Assembly (NCBI GenBank): GCA_015179025.1
Contig: WHUX01000221.1
Coordinates: 1-64,000, forward strand
Direction: 5' to 3'
DNA length: 64,000 bases
Source of the DNA: Terfezia claveryi
Taxonomy: Eukaryota > Ascomycota > Pezizomycetes > Pezizales > Pezizaceae
Position numbers and translations under genes: made by a program. Positions 1 to 11,741 of this stretch are shown piece after piece. Within the stretch, counting starts at the first letter, position 1. Each line of letters starts with the position of its first letter. The notes below the pieces were generated by a model. The model ran no database searches. It was given only the letters and a program-made list of their open reading frames with translations, and was not told where the DNA came from.

Positions 1-2
1 CA

Positions 3-1505
3 CATGTCACCACTGGACATGGAGGCCTTGCAAAAACAGCAGAAGAGCTTACAAATAAATACATCTTTCAGGATTTTTATAAACAGGTTGAACAATTTGT
101 GAGGAGTTGTGAAACCTGCCAAATCACCAAAAGATCTACACAGAAACCTCCTGGATTTCTTACTCTTCTGAATGTACCTATTAGGCCATGGGGTAGTATG
201 GAAATGGATTTTCTTAGTATGGAACCTGTTATGATTTCTTGTACTAAATTTACTCTTGGTTACAGAACTCCCAAAGATGATAAGCCTCACATGTTGTTAT
301 TTCATAAGTTATTAGTCATGACTGACAGGCATTCTGATTTCACATTCTTGTTACCTGTTGCAGACAATATTGACACATTAGGGGTTATTGATATCTTTGA
401 AAGATTCATTAAGCCTAATGTGGGATTCCTTATGAAATTGTTTCTGACCAAGACCCCTTGTTTATGTCTACTACATTTCAAGATTGGATGCAGAATAATA
501 GAATTATGCATAAAGCATCTTCCACATATCACCCCCAAACTGATAGGATAAGTGAAAGAAAGAATAGGATAATTATTCCTATGTTTGCAGCTAAGAAGCT
601 AGAGCAGGGATTGAATTGGGTACAAGCCACACCTTCTGTTCAAACAAGGTAAATGCAAGAGTTAGTACTATAAGAGGACTTTCCTCTTTTGTCACTAAGC
701 TAGGATACCAGCCTAATTTGTCACCACCTATCCTACCTCACCCAATTCCTACCTATTCAAACCCTATAACCAGATTTTACCAGGTTGCTGAAAACCTTAC
801 TAAAGCAAAAAAGGACCAAATTCAGCAAGCCAACAAATACAGAAGAGCCTCCCCTGATTACCAAGCAATGATCAGGTAATGCTATCAACAAAAAACCTCC
901 CAGCAAGGTATCACTCCTCCAAACTATCCCCTAAATGGATAGGCCCCTTCACTATTACTAAATATTCACCATGGAGTCAAAATGCTAAACTTGACTTCAC
1001 TGACTTCCCTGACCTCAATAATATCAACAATTCCTTCCACACCTCACTTCTGAAACCCTTCTTCCCTAATCCAATACAACTGTTCCCTTCCAGGACTCTG
1101 GAACAACCAGGACTAGTTAAGGAAGACAGGTATGAGGTGGAAAGGGTGTTGGAATTTAGGTCACAACCTAGAACAGGGAAGCTGCAGTACAAGGTGAAAT
1201 GGAAGGGATGGCCTCATAAGTTTGATGAGTAGGTATATGCTGATGGTGTTGATAAGTTATTGAAAAAACAATTCTGGTTGACTGGTAGTAAGCAGGCAAC
1301 TTACAAAAAGAGAAAGGTTGGTGAGGATAAGCTTGGCAAAAATAAGACAAGGAAGGAAACCTTGCAAATAATTGATGATGAAAGAAAGAAAGTCCTTGCT
1401 ACTCCTGTCTCATCTAATGCAGTCAAGATTGACAAAGGCAAAGGTAAAGAGGTAGACTTACCCCAATTGATGCTCAGACATTTCTTTGAAGAAAGACAAT
1501 CATAA
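3..1505 (+). pseudogene. Broken integrase and chromodomain of element C
   Basis: This is the C-terminal part of a Ty3/gypsy Pol, which would join cDNA ends to host DNA. The frame opens with a histidine pair (HVTTGH), followed by CETC, forming the HHCC zinc motif. The first catalytic Asp lies in EMDFL and the catalytic Glu region in HPQTDRISERK. A chromodomain (YEVERVL ... LQYKVKWKGW, about 1130-1230) follows and normally steers integration to marked chromatin. A basic tail runs to 1505. The reading frame shifts near 460 and 620-880. A TAG at 1230-1232 sits where the family usually has Trp in the chromodomain, consistent with a G-to-A change. It is clearly non-functional as it stands. Confidence 0.85.
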
Positions 1506-1718
1506 AGGGTAATTAGTCAGTATTTTGATGACATTGCTGTTAATAAGGATTTCAAGGAAGGGTATAATAATGTTAGGTATGACACAGGAGCAGAAGGAAG
1601 TAGTACCTATATGGACAGGAACAATAGGTATTATGGGTTGAATGTTAACTACTAATGTACATAACCCATTTCCCCTGTTTATTTCTTAGGATGGAGTTTT
1701 TATCTAAACAGGGAGGCA

Positions 1719-2332
1719 TGTAAGGAAGTGGCTTACTCATACCCTATGACTAACCCTCTCCCTCACAAATGTATTTCTTATGTATTTTCTTACTCAGCAA
1801 GTATCTCAAAACACACAACATTCTATATGCTGTCTGCCTTGCTAATATTTCACATGCTTTCACATATTATCATATGCTTTCATATGCTTTCACATGTATA
1901 AGTCTAAGTTAAGACTTAACCTATTTTGTACTAGATAGTATTTGGAAGTACTATCTAGAGGACCAGATGATACTAATCTTTATCATATGTAAGGGTCAGA
2001 TAATGATGCACTGCCTCAGCATTGCCCCAGCACTGCCCCGTTGGAAACACATATAGTCCCCTGAATTTCCCTTCAGTTGGACAGATAGTTAGAACTCAGA
2101 ACATAGTTAGAGTACAATTAATATAGAAGTTCCACTAGTTAATTTCTAAGTGCCTTTGGCACTCCTATACTACTTTACCTATTACAGTAATCTTATGCTA
2201 CTGGTAATAACTTTAATAGTGAGGATTAATAATACACTATTAGTAATCTACTTTGTAGTATACATTACTAGCCTGAGATTATCTGATTAGATCATCTAAT
2301 CTAATCAGATTCTCTAGTCCCCTTTATAAACA
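1719..2332 (+). repeat. 3' LTR of element C
   Basis: It begins TGTAAGGAAGTGG directly after a purine-rich stretch and ends TTTATAAACA, giving TG...CA termini. No partner LTR is in the window, so the borders rest on the termini, the polypurine tract and the point where the neighbouring reverse transcriptase frame breaks off. The interior is AT-rich and has no open frame. Confidence 0.65.
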
Positions 2333-2342
2333 ATTATACTTT

Positions 2343-4104
2343 GTGTTCTACTGAAGATTAAAATATCATCTAGGTATACCACTACATAGCTCTGCATCCT
2401 TCCTTTCCTCAACAACCTATTCATCATTCGCATGAAATGTGAGGGTCTATTGCATAATCCAAACGGTAGTACGTTCCATTCAAAGTTCCCGAATTTCATA
2501 GTAAAAGCGGTTTTTGCTTGATCTTTAGGTGCTACTGCTACTTGGTGGTACCCACTTGCTAGATCTAACTTGGTAAACTATGAAGCACTCTTCAGCCTAT
2601 GTAGGAGATCATCAATATTTGGTATAGGGTATCTGTCTTTGACGGTAATATCATTTAGTCGGCGGTAGTCGATGCACATCCTCAACTTGCTATCTTTCTT
2701 CAGGACAAATAGTATCGGGGAGGCGAATTCTGAAATTGATGGTGACACCCACCCTTTTTCTAGTCCAGTTTGTATTTGTCTAAGGATTTCCTCATCCTCA
2801 AAGACTGAAGATTGCCATGGTCTATGATTGGTATAGGGCCTTCCCTCAGGGTTATTTTAAATATCTCTCGGGATGCTGGAGGCAGTGATAATACTGGTTG
2901 GAACAACACTATATTCTGTGCTATCACCGACCTCATACCCTCCTTTTCTATCTCTCCCAGCTCCTTCCATATATCCCTTTCTAATATGTCTTCCTGTTCC
3001 ACCTGTCGAACCTCCACCTATATACCCCTTTTCAACTTCCTCCTTCTGCTTCTAATGATATCATCCACAAAGCATAAGTCTATGCCTTCCTTCACTGCGT
3101 CCATCACCCATGCCTCTCTCTTCCCCATTCTTCCCTTATCTGGCCCCAACCCCTTCAACATGTGCAATGTTTGGTCTACACTCTTATCTTCCTTAGGTTC
3201 ATCCCAAATCCACATTAAATTTGTTTTATGGTTAATCTGGTGGTGAAGGTTAATGTGCTACATCCACCGCTTACCTAGGATAATATCATAATCTGTCAAG
3301 TCATATATCGTAAACCATGACTCATACTTATATGTACCCACTCTTAACCTTAGTTTAATCGCCCGTTTGGGAATTCTTGCTGGGTTATGTGTGTCAGCTG
3401 TTCGTACCCTCATGAATCCCATATCCTTTTCTTCTATCACCACTCCTGAGGTATGTCTCAAGGCTTCCACATAGCTCATACTCACAAAGTTGTCTGAAGC
3501 CCCATCATCCTTCAATATATATGCACTCTTCCAGCATACTTGGGTATTGTTAGTGTTAAATCCTCTTCGTTGTGCTTGCCACCATTTCAGTGTTGTCTTA
3601 ACTTCTGATATATCACCTATTTTGGGGCTTCTCATTGGTGCTGCTTTATGATATCTCTCTTGTATAGTATTGTGAACATTAAAATAGATTTGTCCATTGA
3701 AACAGAGAAGATTTGCCTTTGGTGAGTAGCTAACATACAAGTCCTCCATTTCTATATTATCCTTATTCCTTAATAATACTTCTGTTCCCTTATTAATAAT
3801 ATTCCCGATACCAATCCGAGAGACCTCACTAGAGGTACACTTTGCAGCTAAGCGACCCCTCTGTCTTTTACTTGAACCTCCATATCCTTATCATCATCCT
3901 CGACTTCTGTAATCCTAGCCTGAGCATCATGACATGCATGTGATTCAAAGAGTTTCTTATGCCCTAGGCAGTCCTTCTTAACGTGGCCAGGACTATAGCA
4001 GTGAAAGCATCCTTCCATCCAGTTCTTTGTCGTAGAGCTTGAGTTTTTTACTATGGGTATTACTACCTTGTCCTTCTCCTTGGTCCTCTCTCTGCTGCCT
4101 TCTA
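2343..4104 (-). pseudogene. Element A Gag end, protease and reverse transcriptase
   Basis: On the minus strand a CX2CX4HX4C zinc knuckle (CFHCYSPGHVKKDC, near 4015-3970) closes Gag. A retroviral-type aspartic protease follows (3749-3258) with active site DDGASDNF and the later ILGKRWM block. The reverse transcriptase then shows LRMCIDYRRLND, FTKLDLASGYHQV, a PFGLCN segment and the catalytic YLDDIL, and ends abruptly at 2343. Stops and shifts interrupt it at several places, for example a TAG just before FTKLDL. Gene order Gag-PR-RT and the sequence type fit Ty3/gypsy. It is inactive. Confidence 0.85.
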
Positions 4105-4151
4105 CAGTTCTTGGCCTAGCTATGATCCATGGCGGCGCTATGATCCATGTC
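4105..4151 (+). repeat. Left terminal inverted repeat of the pogo-like element
   Basis: A 47-bp end that matches the reverse complement of 6653-6699 except at three positions. It contains two direct copies of GCTATGATCCATG, 20 bp apart, a plausible pair of transposase binding sites (inference). Confidence 0.92.
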
Positions 4152-4441
4152 GCTACCCCTGCCGCAAGTCATATCCCAGCACACTACTCTAGGTATGTTT
4201 CCTCGATAGATCGGGTAAATTGTTTGTCAATACTATTGAATATGCTCTACAATATACGCATACTGGCTAGTGGAATAACTTATGTGAAATCACCATACAC
4301 ACAAATCCACCTCCAAAATAGTACAATACCCCCCCCACATACAATATGACCCCCCATCTATAGATATCATAAATAGAAAAGCCTACATACTGCCAAAACC
4401 TTAATTTACTATCTATATTGATGTTAGAATACAGTATATAG

Positions 4442-6657
4442 CTATAGGGTGGTATAGCATGCTATGGGGCGGTATAGAATATTGGCACTTACATTGCAAA
4501 ATTCGGCTATTTCGAGCTCTCGAACCATATCAGCCAATTCTTCTGCATCTTGATCCTCCGTGGCCTCCAGCTCTTCTGCGGTTTGAGCCTCTTCATTCTC
4601 TACACTCCCAACACCCTCCAAACCTTGATCTCCACCCACCATATTATCTGCAACCACCTTAGGTCTAGGTGGCTTCACCGGCTTTTTTGGAGGCTTCTTA
4701 TGCTCTAGACGGGCCTGATCCCGTTCAATATGCCACGCAGCCTCAGCTGCAGTATAATCTGCCTTCCATTGAGCCTCCAGCACAGCCTGTACCTCTCGAG
4801 CAGCCTTCTTCTGTTGCATAGCCTGCTCTTTAGCAAGCTTTCTAGCAACAGCCTCTGCTTTCCGTGCTATTTTGGCCTCTTCAGCTACTATATCTGCAGC
4901 CTCTTTTCGAGCAATTTCTTTTAACCCTGCATCAACCATTCGACGATCTATCACTCTTGCCATATTGCCAAGATGTTTCTTGCTGGTTTTATTCCTACGA
5001 ACCTTGCCATTCCGGAGCTTGTTGAGGGTCACCGCACGAGGGTTAATATCTCGATATTCAGCAACCTTTTGTGTGGCTGTATCAACAAATGCATGTAGGA
5101 GATTTCGAGCAGAGGCTGTTATCTCAGGAATAGCTGCCTCTATATTGTTTGCCATAGCACGAAGCTGAATGGGGGTATCCAGTACACGGATATTTAATGT
5201 AGATGTCTCAGATTGCGCCATCATAATAGCACTAGCCTCAGTTGGTGGTAGAGGAGGGGGGAGGCCTCCACGAGCTGCAAGAATATCAATAGGCCAACAG
5301 CCAGAAGCCCTGAATGCTGCTGTAATGATTGCCACTGTATATACCTTATCTCGCGCTGGAAATAAGATCTCAAGAAAGTCGGACTTGCGGAGGACTGCAA
5401 GTGGATTTAGGTGGATCCATTCACGGAGGTTGTGTTGGTAAGCCTTCTGCAAAATACCGAAGCAGCCAACATCAAGAGGTTGTAGTAGGTGGGTGCTTTT
5501 GGAAGGCAAGCATATGACATGAATATTCTGCTTGAGAGCATGGTCAACAACTGGGTAGGCAACATGTGATGCATGTCCATCAACAATGAGCACTCGTGCT
5601 CGCTGCTCATGAGCCTACGTGCTCGTCTGTGTATGAGCCTGCGTGCTCGTCTGTGTATGAGTATTGAAGTGTTTGATAAACTCCAATCCAAGCTCATTAT
5701 CCATATATCCACTAGGTGAAACTGCAAATGTTGCATCACGAGCATGCACCCCCCCCCTTCTCCTAGTTGATAGTATGACTCATGGTGGGTTTTGCCTTGC
5801 CATACAATAAAGGGAGGTAGAACTTGCCCTGTAGCACTGATTGTTTCTAGCACACTGCAGAATTCCCGTGATCCCTCAGTTACCGCATACCCTCGATGTC
5901 CTACTCTTACTATCGCCATATCTCGAGCTCCATTTCGACCCATAGTAATACCCTTCTCATCACAATTCCAGATATCATCCTCTTTAATACCTTGTCGACG
6001 CACAAGATTGGCCAGTAACCTGAAGAAATGTTGCTGTACCTCTGGATCAGCAGCTGCTTTCCGTCCTCGCTCTTGATATTGTACAAATGCCAACTTAAAA
6101 TCCGGATGCCGACGCATGAACCGATCAAACCAATGGCCCCCAATAATGTGGACCTTATTTGCATTCTCCATATCCTTGGCCGTAGTGCCTTTGATAGTTT
6201 GTTGTTCACTGCTGAGGCTGATTGGCCGCTTGTTGAGCATATCTTGTGCAAGCTGCACTAGCATAGATTTAGAGACCGGAAATCCCAGCTTTCCCATGGT
6301 ATCACAGTGATCGATAATTGCATTCTCCTCACCCGGAGAGAACAACTGGTCATTACGCCGTGCATTAGATTGCTTGACCTGCTTCCCCTTCACTCTGCGA
6401 CCCAGTGTGGTCTTGTCAACACCATATAGCTGTGCTAATCGAAGGATGGGTATATCGGGCTCTCTACAGGCATGTTGCATCGCTTTTTGCATAACTGCTT
6501 CCGGATATTTAGGCATTTCAGGGGTTGTATAAGCAGGTTTGATTGTGCTAGCGCTGGTGAAACGAACGGTATGTGTGGGAGGGGCCACAACCTCCTAGGC
6601 CTGGAGATATGCGTTAAGAAAGGCGACGAGGGGGTTGGCAGCAGGGATGTTTGACAT
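4442..6657 (-). pseudogene. Pogo/Fot1-type transposase, three lesions
   Basis: This cut-and-paste transposase of the DDE/DDD class starts at ATG 6657 (MSNIPAAN). A psq-type helix-turn-helix (LAQLYGVDKTTLGRRVKGKQ) and a CENP-B-like second DNA-binding block (GGHWFDRFMRRHP) are followed by the catalytic core. The three Asp candidates are in NCDEKGI, LIVDGHASH and LQPLDVGCFG. A long Ala/Lys/Glu-rich coiled-coil tail ends at 4442. Lesions: TAG at 6597-6595 after 20 codons, a frameshift at a run of nine C (about 5749-5757), and TAG at 5617-5615 inside a tandemly doubled 24-bp segment. Both stops are one C-to-T change from CAG. The length (about 730 codons) is on the long side for Fot1-type transposases. 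The homopolymer shift could be a sequencing error. Confidence 0.88.
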
Positions 6658-6699
6658 GGATCATAGCACTGCCATGGATCATAGCTAGGCTAAGAACTG
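6653..6699 (-). repeat. Right terminal inverted repeat of the pogo-like element
   Basis: Partner of 4105-4151 with the same doubled GCTATGATCCATG motif. The probable transposase start codon (6657-6655) overlaps its inner edge, so repeat and coding sequence share bases. Confidence 0.92.
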
Positions 6700-6701
6700 T
6701 A

Positions 6702-7308
6702 CCGTACCACCTTCCCTTTTGAGACTTCTCCTACCCGACACTCCTTTCTGCTCACCCCTCCCTAGCCCTCCCCCATACCTTCCTCGATTTGTATTCATAG
6801 TATAGATGTCCATAGCATCACCACCTTTCGAGGAAGTGAGGGGGCGTGCTGGTATTACACCAGTAGGTAGACTTGAACTTATATTATCGAGCCTTTCAAT
6901 AGTAATGCTTGTGTGACGGTTGTGAATATTGTCCATTTTGCTGCAGAATGCCATGGCCTGTGTGAGGGTGGGTCTGCGTTTTCCCTCCTGTAATGCCACC
7001 TACTGCACATATGCCCTATAGACCAAGCATGCGGGTCCACTATTCTTCTCTTTCGTTACTGCATATTCGATCTTCGTGATATAGCTGTCATAGATGGTTG
7101 CGTTGAGTTTATCGTTTGTTCTTTCCTTCTTTACTATCTGTAGCCGCAATCTTATTGATCTGAATGTCTCATTGAAGGCTGTCAGGGGTTTCTTCAGGTC
7201 CTAGGCTAGATTTGCGAATGCTATCTTCAGTTTGTTGAGGTAATCTGTTGGAATGTATTCTTAGGTTAGCCTTTGCTTGAAGTCTTCCCATTCAATCCTG
7301 TCCGAGGA
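6702..7308 (-). pseudogene. Middle of element A Gag
   Basis: The minus strand reads WEDFKQRLT, EYIPTDYLNKLK, then FNETFRSIRLRLQIVKKER, a typical retrotransposon capsid (retrotrans_gag-like) segment. A basic, Arg/Gly-rich spacer up to the pogo insertion follows (open part 6999-6702). Stops occur as TAA or TAG at several codons. It is flanked by the two nested insertions and joins in frame with Gag pieces on both outer sides. Confidence 0.75.
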
Positions 7309-7806
7309 TGTAACGAGGGCTCTGGGGACAAGGTGACCAAGGGGTACGCCGGGGCAAGGGCAAGGCTAGGGTGACACACATGTAGGAATGCTACGTGTGT
7401 GACTAGAGGAAAAGGCTAGGACGGGGGCAAGGGCGAGGGCGAGAGAGGCAGAGGGCAAGGGGCACGAGACACACGGAGGCAGTTGCCGTGTATGTCAGAG
7501 GGAGGCAGCTGTGCTGCAGAGTGGTTCACAAGACAAGGGGGGTGCACAAGGGAGGTGCACAAGCGCTGGGAGAGGCAAGGTCTTGTATTGGATATACAAG
7601 ACGTTGGATGGGAATCCAACGAGAGGGCGGAGAGAGCAAGCTATATATACAGGCTTCCTTCCTAGCCAAGGCCACCGGAAGGAATAAGGTTCCCGAGACC
7701 CCTTATCTCGGGAACAGAGATAATAATGATATCAATCAATAATAACGAGAGTCGGATGGAATCCCGTCTGACTCTCAAACTCGGCTAGGAAAGGATGGTT
7801 GTGACA
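7309..7806 (-). repeat. 3' LTR of element B
   Basis: On the minus strand it runs TGTCACAACC ... CTCGTTACA. It aligns end to end with 12901-13401. It lies next to the purine tract and is preceded on the plus strand by the target duplication GAGGA. Confidence 0.95.
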
Positions 7807-7820
7807 CTATCCCCCCTTTA
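7807..7820 (-). other. Polypurine tract of element B
   Basis: The minus strand reads TAAAGGGGGGATAG directly before the 3' LTR start, the usual place and composition of the plus-strand cDNA primer in LTR elements. Confidence 0.8.
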
Positions 7821-7988
7821 GGCTCGGAGCCCCAGCGATGCGAAGCAAGGCGAAAAAACAAACAAATAAGACAGGCGAATAACCAATAACCTATAACACA
7901 ACCCCAACGCCGGAAGTACGTACCAATAATAACCATGACAATAACGACAATAACAACCCTAATAACCAATACCAGGACGACAAGAATA

Positions 7989-9536
7989 TCATTGGGCGGG
8001 GTGGGATTTCCGGAGGTAATGCTGGTGGAACAGAGTGACTAAGTCCTGTGCGTTCTCTAGATCTTCGGCTGGTTGCCAGGTCGTCTCCTCGTCCCCCAGC
8101 CATTTGACCTTATATTGCAGGTGCCCATATCTTCTTCGGGAGTCCAGCACTTCCTCCACCTCCCATTCCTCCTCACCTTCGATAACCACAGGAGGAGGGA
8201 GGGGGTGTTCCTGGCCTGGCAGAGGGTCGCTAGCGGCAGGCTCAATCTCAGAGACATGGACGACTAGGTGTCGTTTGATATCTTTGGGAAACCTCAATCG
8301 ATAGGTGTGACTTCCCACAGCTGCCAATACCTCAAAGGGTCCCAGAAATTTATGATCCAGCTTGCGGGAGGGGTGTTCTGTTCGGAAGTGCCGGCTGGAA
8401 AGCCACACCTTGTCTCCTGGCTGATATCTGGGGGCTGGCAACTGTGATCCATTGGCATACTCAGCTTGCTGGGCTTGCGCATATCCCAGCTCGGCTTTCA
8501 GGGTATGGTGGAGTTCAGCGATTCCAACTGCGAACTCCTTAGCTGGGGGGTGGGCTTTTTGCAGGGGCGCCAGGGCATCCACGAACCGGGGGTGCCAACC
8601 GTAATTAGCCAGGAAAGGTGAGGTTTTGGAGGATTCCGAGAACTAGTTGTTCATGGCAAATTCGCAGGTAGCCAGCAACGAAACCCAGTTATCCTGCTGA
8701 TAATTGACAAAGGCCCCAAGATATTGCTCTATAATGGCGTTCATCCTCTCCGATTGGCTGTCCGTCTGGGGGTGATATACCGTTGACAGACGTGCTTTGA
8801 TCCCCAGAAGTTCGTAGAAGGCTTGCCAGAATTTTGAGGTAAACTGGGGGCCACGGTCGGATACGATCGATTCAGGGAGGCTATGGTATCGGAATATATT
8901 ATTGAGGTAGAGATTGGCTAACTCTGGGGCAGAGCAGGTATCCCGGCAAGGTATAACATGCCTCATTTTCGTCAACCAATCCACCACCATCAAGATGGCA
9001 TTAAACCCCGAGTCTTCCGGCAACCCTGTTAAGAAGTCCATAGTCAGGTGCAGCCATGGCCGATCAGAGATATCCAGAGGTTTCAGCGTCCTATACGGGG
9101 CGTGGCAGACAGGCTTAGCACGTTTGCAAACATGGTAGTTCCGTATGTACTGCTCCACGTCCTTCCGTTGGTTGATCTATGTGTACTCCCTGGCCAGAAG
9201 CTCTAACGTTTTAGCTACTCTAGGGTGACCTGCAACCAAGCTGTCATGGTGTTCCTTGATCAATCGAAGGTGCAGCTCTCCTTCCGGCACATACAGCCGT
9301 TCGAGGTGGTAGTGGAGTCCTTCCTGGATGGTACACTCGGCTAGGGAGATCTTGAGGTGGCGGTGCTGGCCAGAATCCACTGCGGCGATAATTTCCTTGG
9401 CCAAGGGGTCATCCTCATATGCCCGTCTCACCAGTTGTCGGAGGTCGGCTTCCATGGCGGCCTTGGCTTCCACATCAACCTCAGCATCAGCGAGGACATT
9501 GGCCACCAGATCAAGGTTTTCGGGCTTCAATACCAC
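7989..9536 (-). pseudogene. Element B integrase with C-terminal chromodomain
   Basis: The zinc-binding part (9536-9177: HDSLVAGHPRVAKTLELL, then CKRAKPVCH across a TAG stop) is followed by the catalytic core in 9158-8643. There the first Asp lies in TMDFLTGLP, the second in VSDRGPQF, and the Glu in HPQTDSQSERMN. After another TAG the C-terminal domain (8582-7989) ends in a chromodomain: WEVEEVLDSRRRYGHLQYKV followed by KWLGDEETTWQP. Such chromodomains are known to direct Ty3/gypsy chromoviruses to heterochromatin. In-frame TAG codons separate the pieces. Frame and order are otherwise preserved, so the damage looks like point mutation, not rearrangement. Confidence 0.9.
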
Positions 9537-9920
9537 CTAATTTTGGTATTTTAGCCTTTCATCCCCCCCCTTAGAGAGATCTCCTGATCTCCGAGTTAAC
9601 GCATCGGGCTTGCCACCAGCTTTTCCAGGATGGTACTTGATCTTAAAGTTGAACCGAGAGAGGAATTCCGACCACCTGGCCTGCCATCGGCTGAGCAGCT
9701 TGGTGGTGGTAAAGTACTCAAGGTTTTTATGGTCGGAAAGTACTTCGATAATCCCCTTGGCTGACTCCAGGTGTGGCCTCCATTTCTCGAATGCTCGCAC
9801 GATAGCCATTAGCTCCTTGTCGTAGATCTCATAGTTGCACTCAGCTGGGGAATGCTTCTTTGAGAAATAGACCACTGGGTAGAGGATGCCTTTATCATCG
9901 TTTTGAGAGAGGATTCCCAC
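9537..9920 (-). pseudogene. Element B RNase H domain
   Basis: The fragment shows the conserved [25 protein letters not shown] type segment (split here only for length), then SDHKNLEYF and [15 protein letters not shown], the end of a Ty3/gypsy reverse transcriptase-RNase H unit that removes the RNA template. It is continuous with the RT upstream apart from stops between 9920 and 10148. Confidence 0.88.
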
Positions 9921-10147
9921 GGAGACATAGTTAGAGGCATCGGTTTCAATGACACACTCCTGGTCAGGGTTGAAATATGCCAGGATTGGCGCTGAGCAGA
10001 AGGCTTCCTTGAGGTTTTGGAAGGCAGATTGGGCTTCTGGATTCCAGTCGAAACGACGGTCTTTTTTGGTCAGGGCGGTAAGGGGGCTATGATCTTTGAA
10101 TACCCTAGAATGAACCGCCAGTAAAAGTTAGCGAACCTCAGGAAGGC

Positions 10148-11700
10148 TTAGACGTCCTTGAGATTTGCTGGGGTTTGCCATTCCTGGACAGTGGTAACCT
10201 TGGTAGGGTCTATCCTGATACCTTCTGTAGTGATGATTAACCCCAGATACTTGACCTCCTGCACATGAAACTCGCATTTCTCCAGTTTCAGGTATAATCT
10301 GGCCTTCTCTATTTTCTCTAGCACCTGCCTCACATGGATTTTGTGTTCCGCTAGGGAGTCTGAGTATATGAGGATATCGTCCAGGTAAGCTGTGCAGAAT
10401 ACATCGAGGAAGTCCCGCAAGGTGTCATTGATGAAGTGCTGGAAGGAGGCAGGGGCATTGGTTAGGCTAAAGGGCATTACATTATACTCAAAATGGCCAT
10501 ATCATGTTCAGAAGGCAGTTTTCCACTCCTCCCCCTCGGCGATCTGTACCAGGTTGTAAGCCTCTCTTAAATCCAGTTTGGTGAACTATTTGGCCTTGAA
10601 GAGCCTAGCTAATATCTCCTGGATTAGGGGTAGAAGGTTGACCGTTATCTCGTTTAGGCCCCGGTAATCGACACACAACCGGAGAGAGCTATCCGATTTC
10701 TTCACGAAAAGCACTGGGGCACCCGCTAGTGAAGAGCTATAGTGAATGAAGCTCTTGTTGAGGTTTTCCTCCAAGTATTTCTTTAGGGCCTCCAGCTCCA
10801 CTTGGGACATTCCATAGAGGGGCCTATAGGGGGGGTCTTATCCTCTACCAGCGGAATTGTGTGGTCATATGGTCAGTGGGGTGCCAGCTTCTCCGCGGCT
10901 TTTTCCGAGAACAGATCAATAAACTCGTGGTATTCATCCAGGACCATGGCCTTCCACTCCTCCTTAGGCCACATCTTGTTGATTTCCAGGTTCATCTCAT
11001 GTATAGACAGGGCATGAGCCTTTAGCTTGTGCCTCCTGGTGAGGTAAGCGAAAGCCCTTGCCCTGATGAAGCTAACATTCAGAGGTTTTTGGGGATCCGG
11101 GGGCATAGAGGAAACTGGTGGTACAGGGGAAACCGGGGGCACAGGGGAAACAGGGGAATTGGCATCGAGGTGCGCAGGTAGGTGCACCACCTGGGTCAGG
11201 TAGATTACCGGAGGTGGCAAGGCACACAGCCCAGTAATGGTAGCCTTCGGATTCCCGCAGTGTTTTTTGTAAAACTGGCTGTTGAACTGCAGAGTATAAG
11301 AGCCGAAGCTGACTGATATATCGTGCATTCTTAGCCATAGGATTCCGAGCACAATCGAGTATTTGAGCTTAGTCACAAATATCGGGAGGGCTTCAGAGTG
11401 ATCCCTGACCAGGGCAGACATGCACGCAATATCAGCGATATCCCCGGAGGAGATAGGTCGACCGTTGATGACATCCAGAACACGGGGGGTCTTTAGCTTT
11501 AACATGGGTATGGAGAATTTACTGACAAAGGCCTGGTCAACGAATACAATTCTTGAAGCTCCACAATCTATGAGGGCTGATGTGGTGATTGTTCTATCAT
11601 TGATATTGAGGGAGATAGATACAACAAAATGCTCGCTGAACAAGCGAGATTCGTCAACAATAGAAGAAGCGGAAGAAACAGAAGATGCAGACAAAGACAA
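10148..11700 (-). pseudogene. Element B protease and reverse transcriptase
   Basis: The protease (11700-10873) has the active-site segment LIDCGAS, a DCGA variant often seen in fungal gypsy elements, and a Pro/Val-rich linker (repeated PPVSPV) after it. The reverse transcriptase follows: [14 protein letters not shown] (10810-10586), FTKLDLREAYN after a [15 protein letters not shown] and the catalytic YLDDILIYS (10477-10148). Stops between the blocks are mostly TAG. The family uses this enzyme to copy its RNA in virus-like particles. The copy is dead. Confidence 0.9.
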
Positions 11701-11741
11701 AGATAGATAGCCTGAGGCAGGTCCCTTGCTAGTGTCAGTGA

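Larger units (their letters stand above)
1..2332 (+). mobile_element. Ty3/gypsy chromodomain retrotransposon C, 3' part
   Basis: Seen: an integrase zinc-binding and catalytic region, a chromodomain, a purine-rich tract (about 1704-1717) and then a 614-bp LTR that begins TGTAAGG and ends AAACA. The 5' half and first LTR lie before the window. The element faces opposite to the gypsy relic that starts immediately after it and appears to have inserted into that relic's reverse transcriptase, whose frame stops at this boundary. Inference: the 5 bases ATTAT (2333-2337) are its target duplication, which cannot be confirmed without the missing left flank. Confidence 0.8.
4105..6699 (-). mobile_element. 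Fot1/pogo-like DNA transposon with 47-bp inverted ends
   Basis: The 2595-bp element is bounded by CAGTTCTT at one side and its complement at the other, with TA on both outer sides (4103-4104 and 6700-6701), the target duplication expected of the Tc1/mariner-pogo superfamily. It carries one transposase frame on the minus strand. It lies inside element A's Gag, between the coiled-coil/capsid part and the zinc knuckle. All three mismatches between its ends are transitions. Confidence 0.93.
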
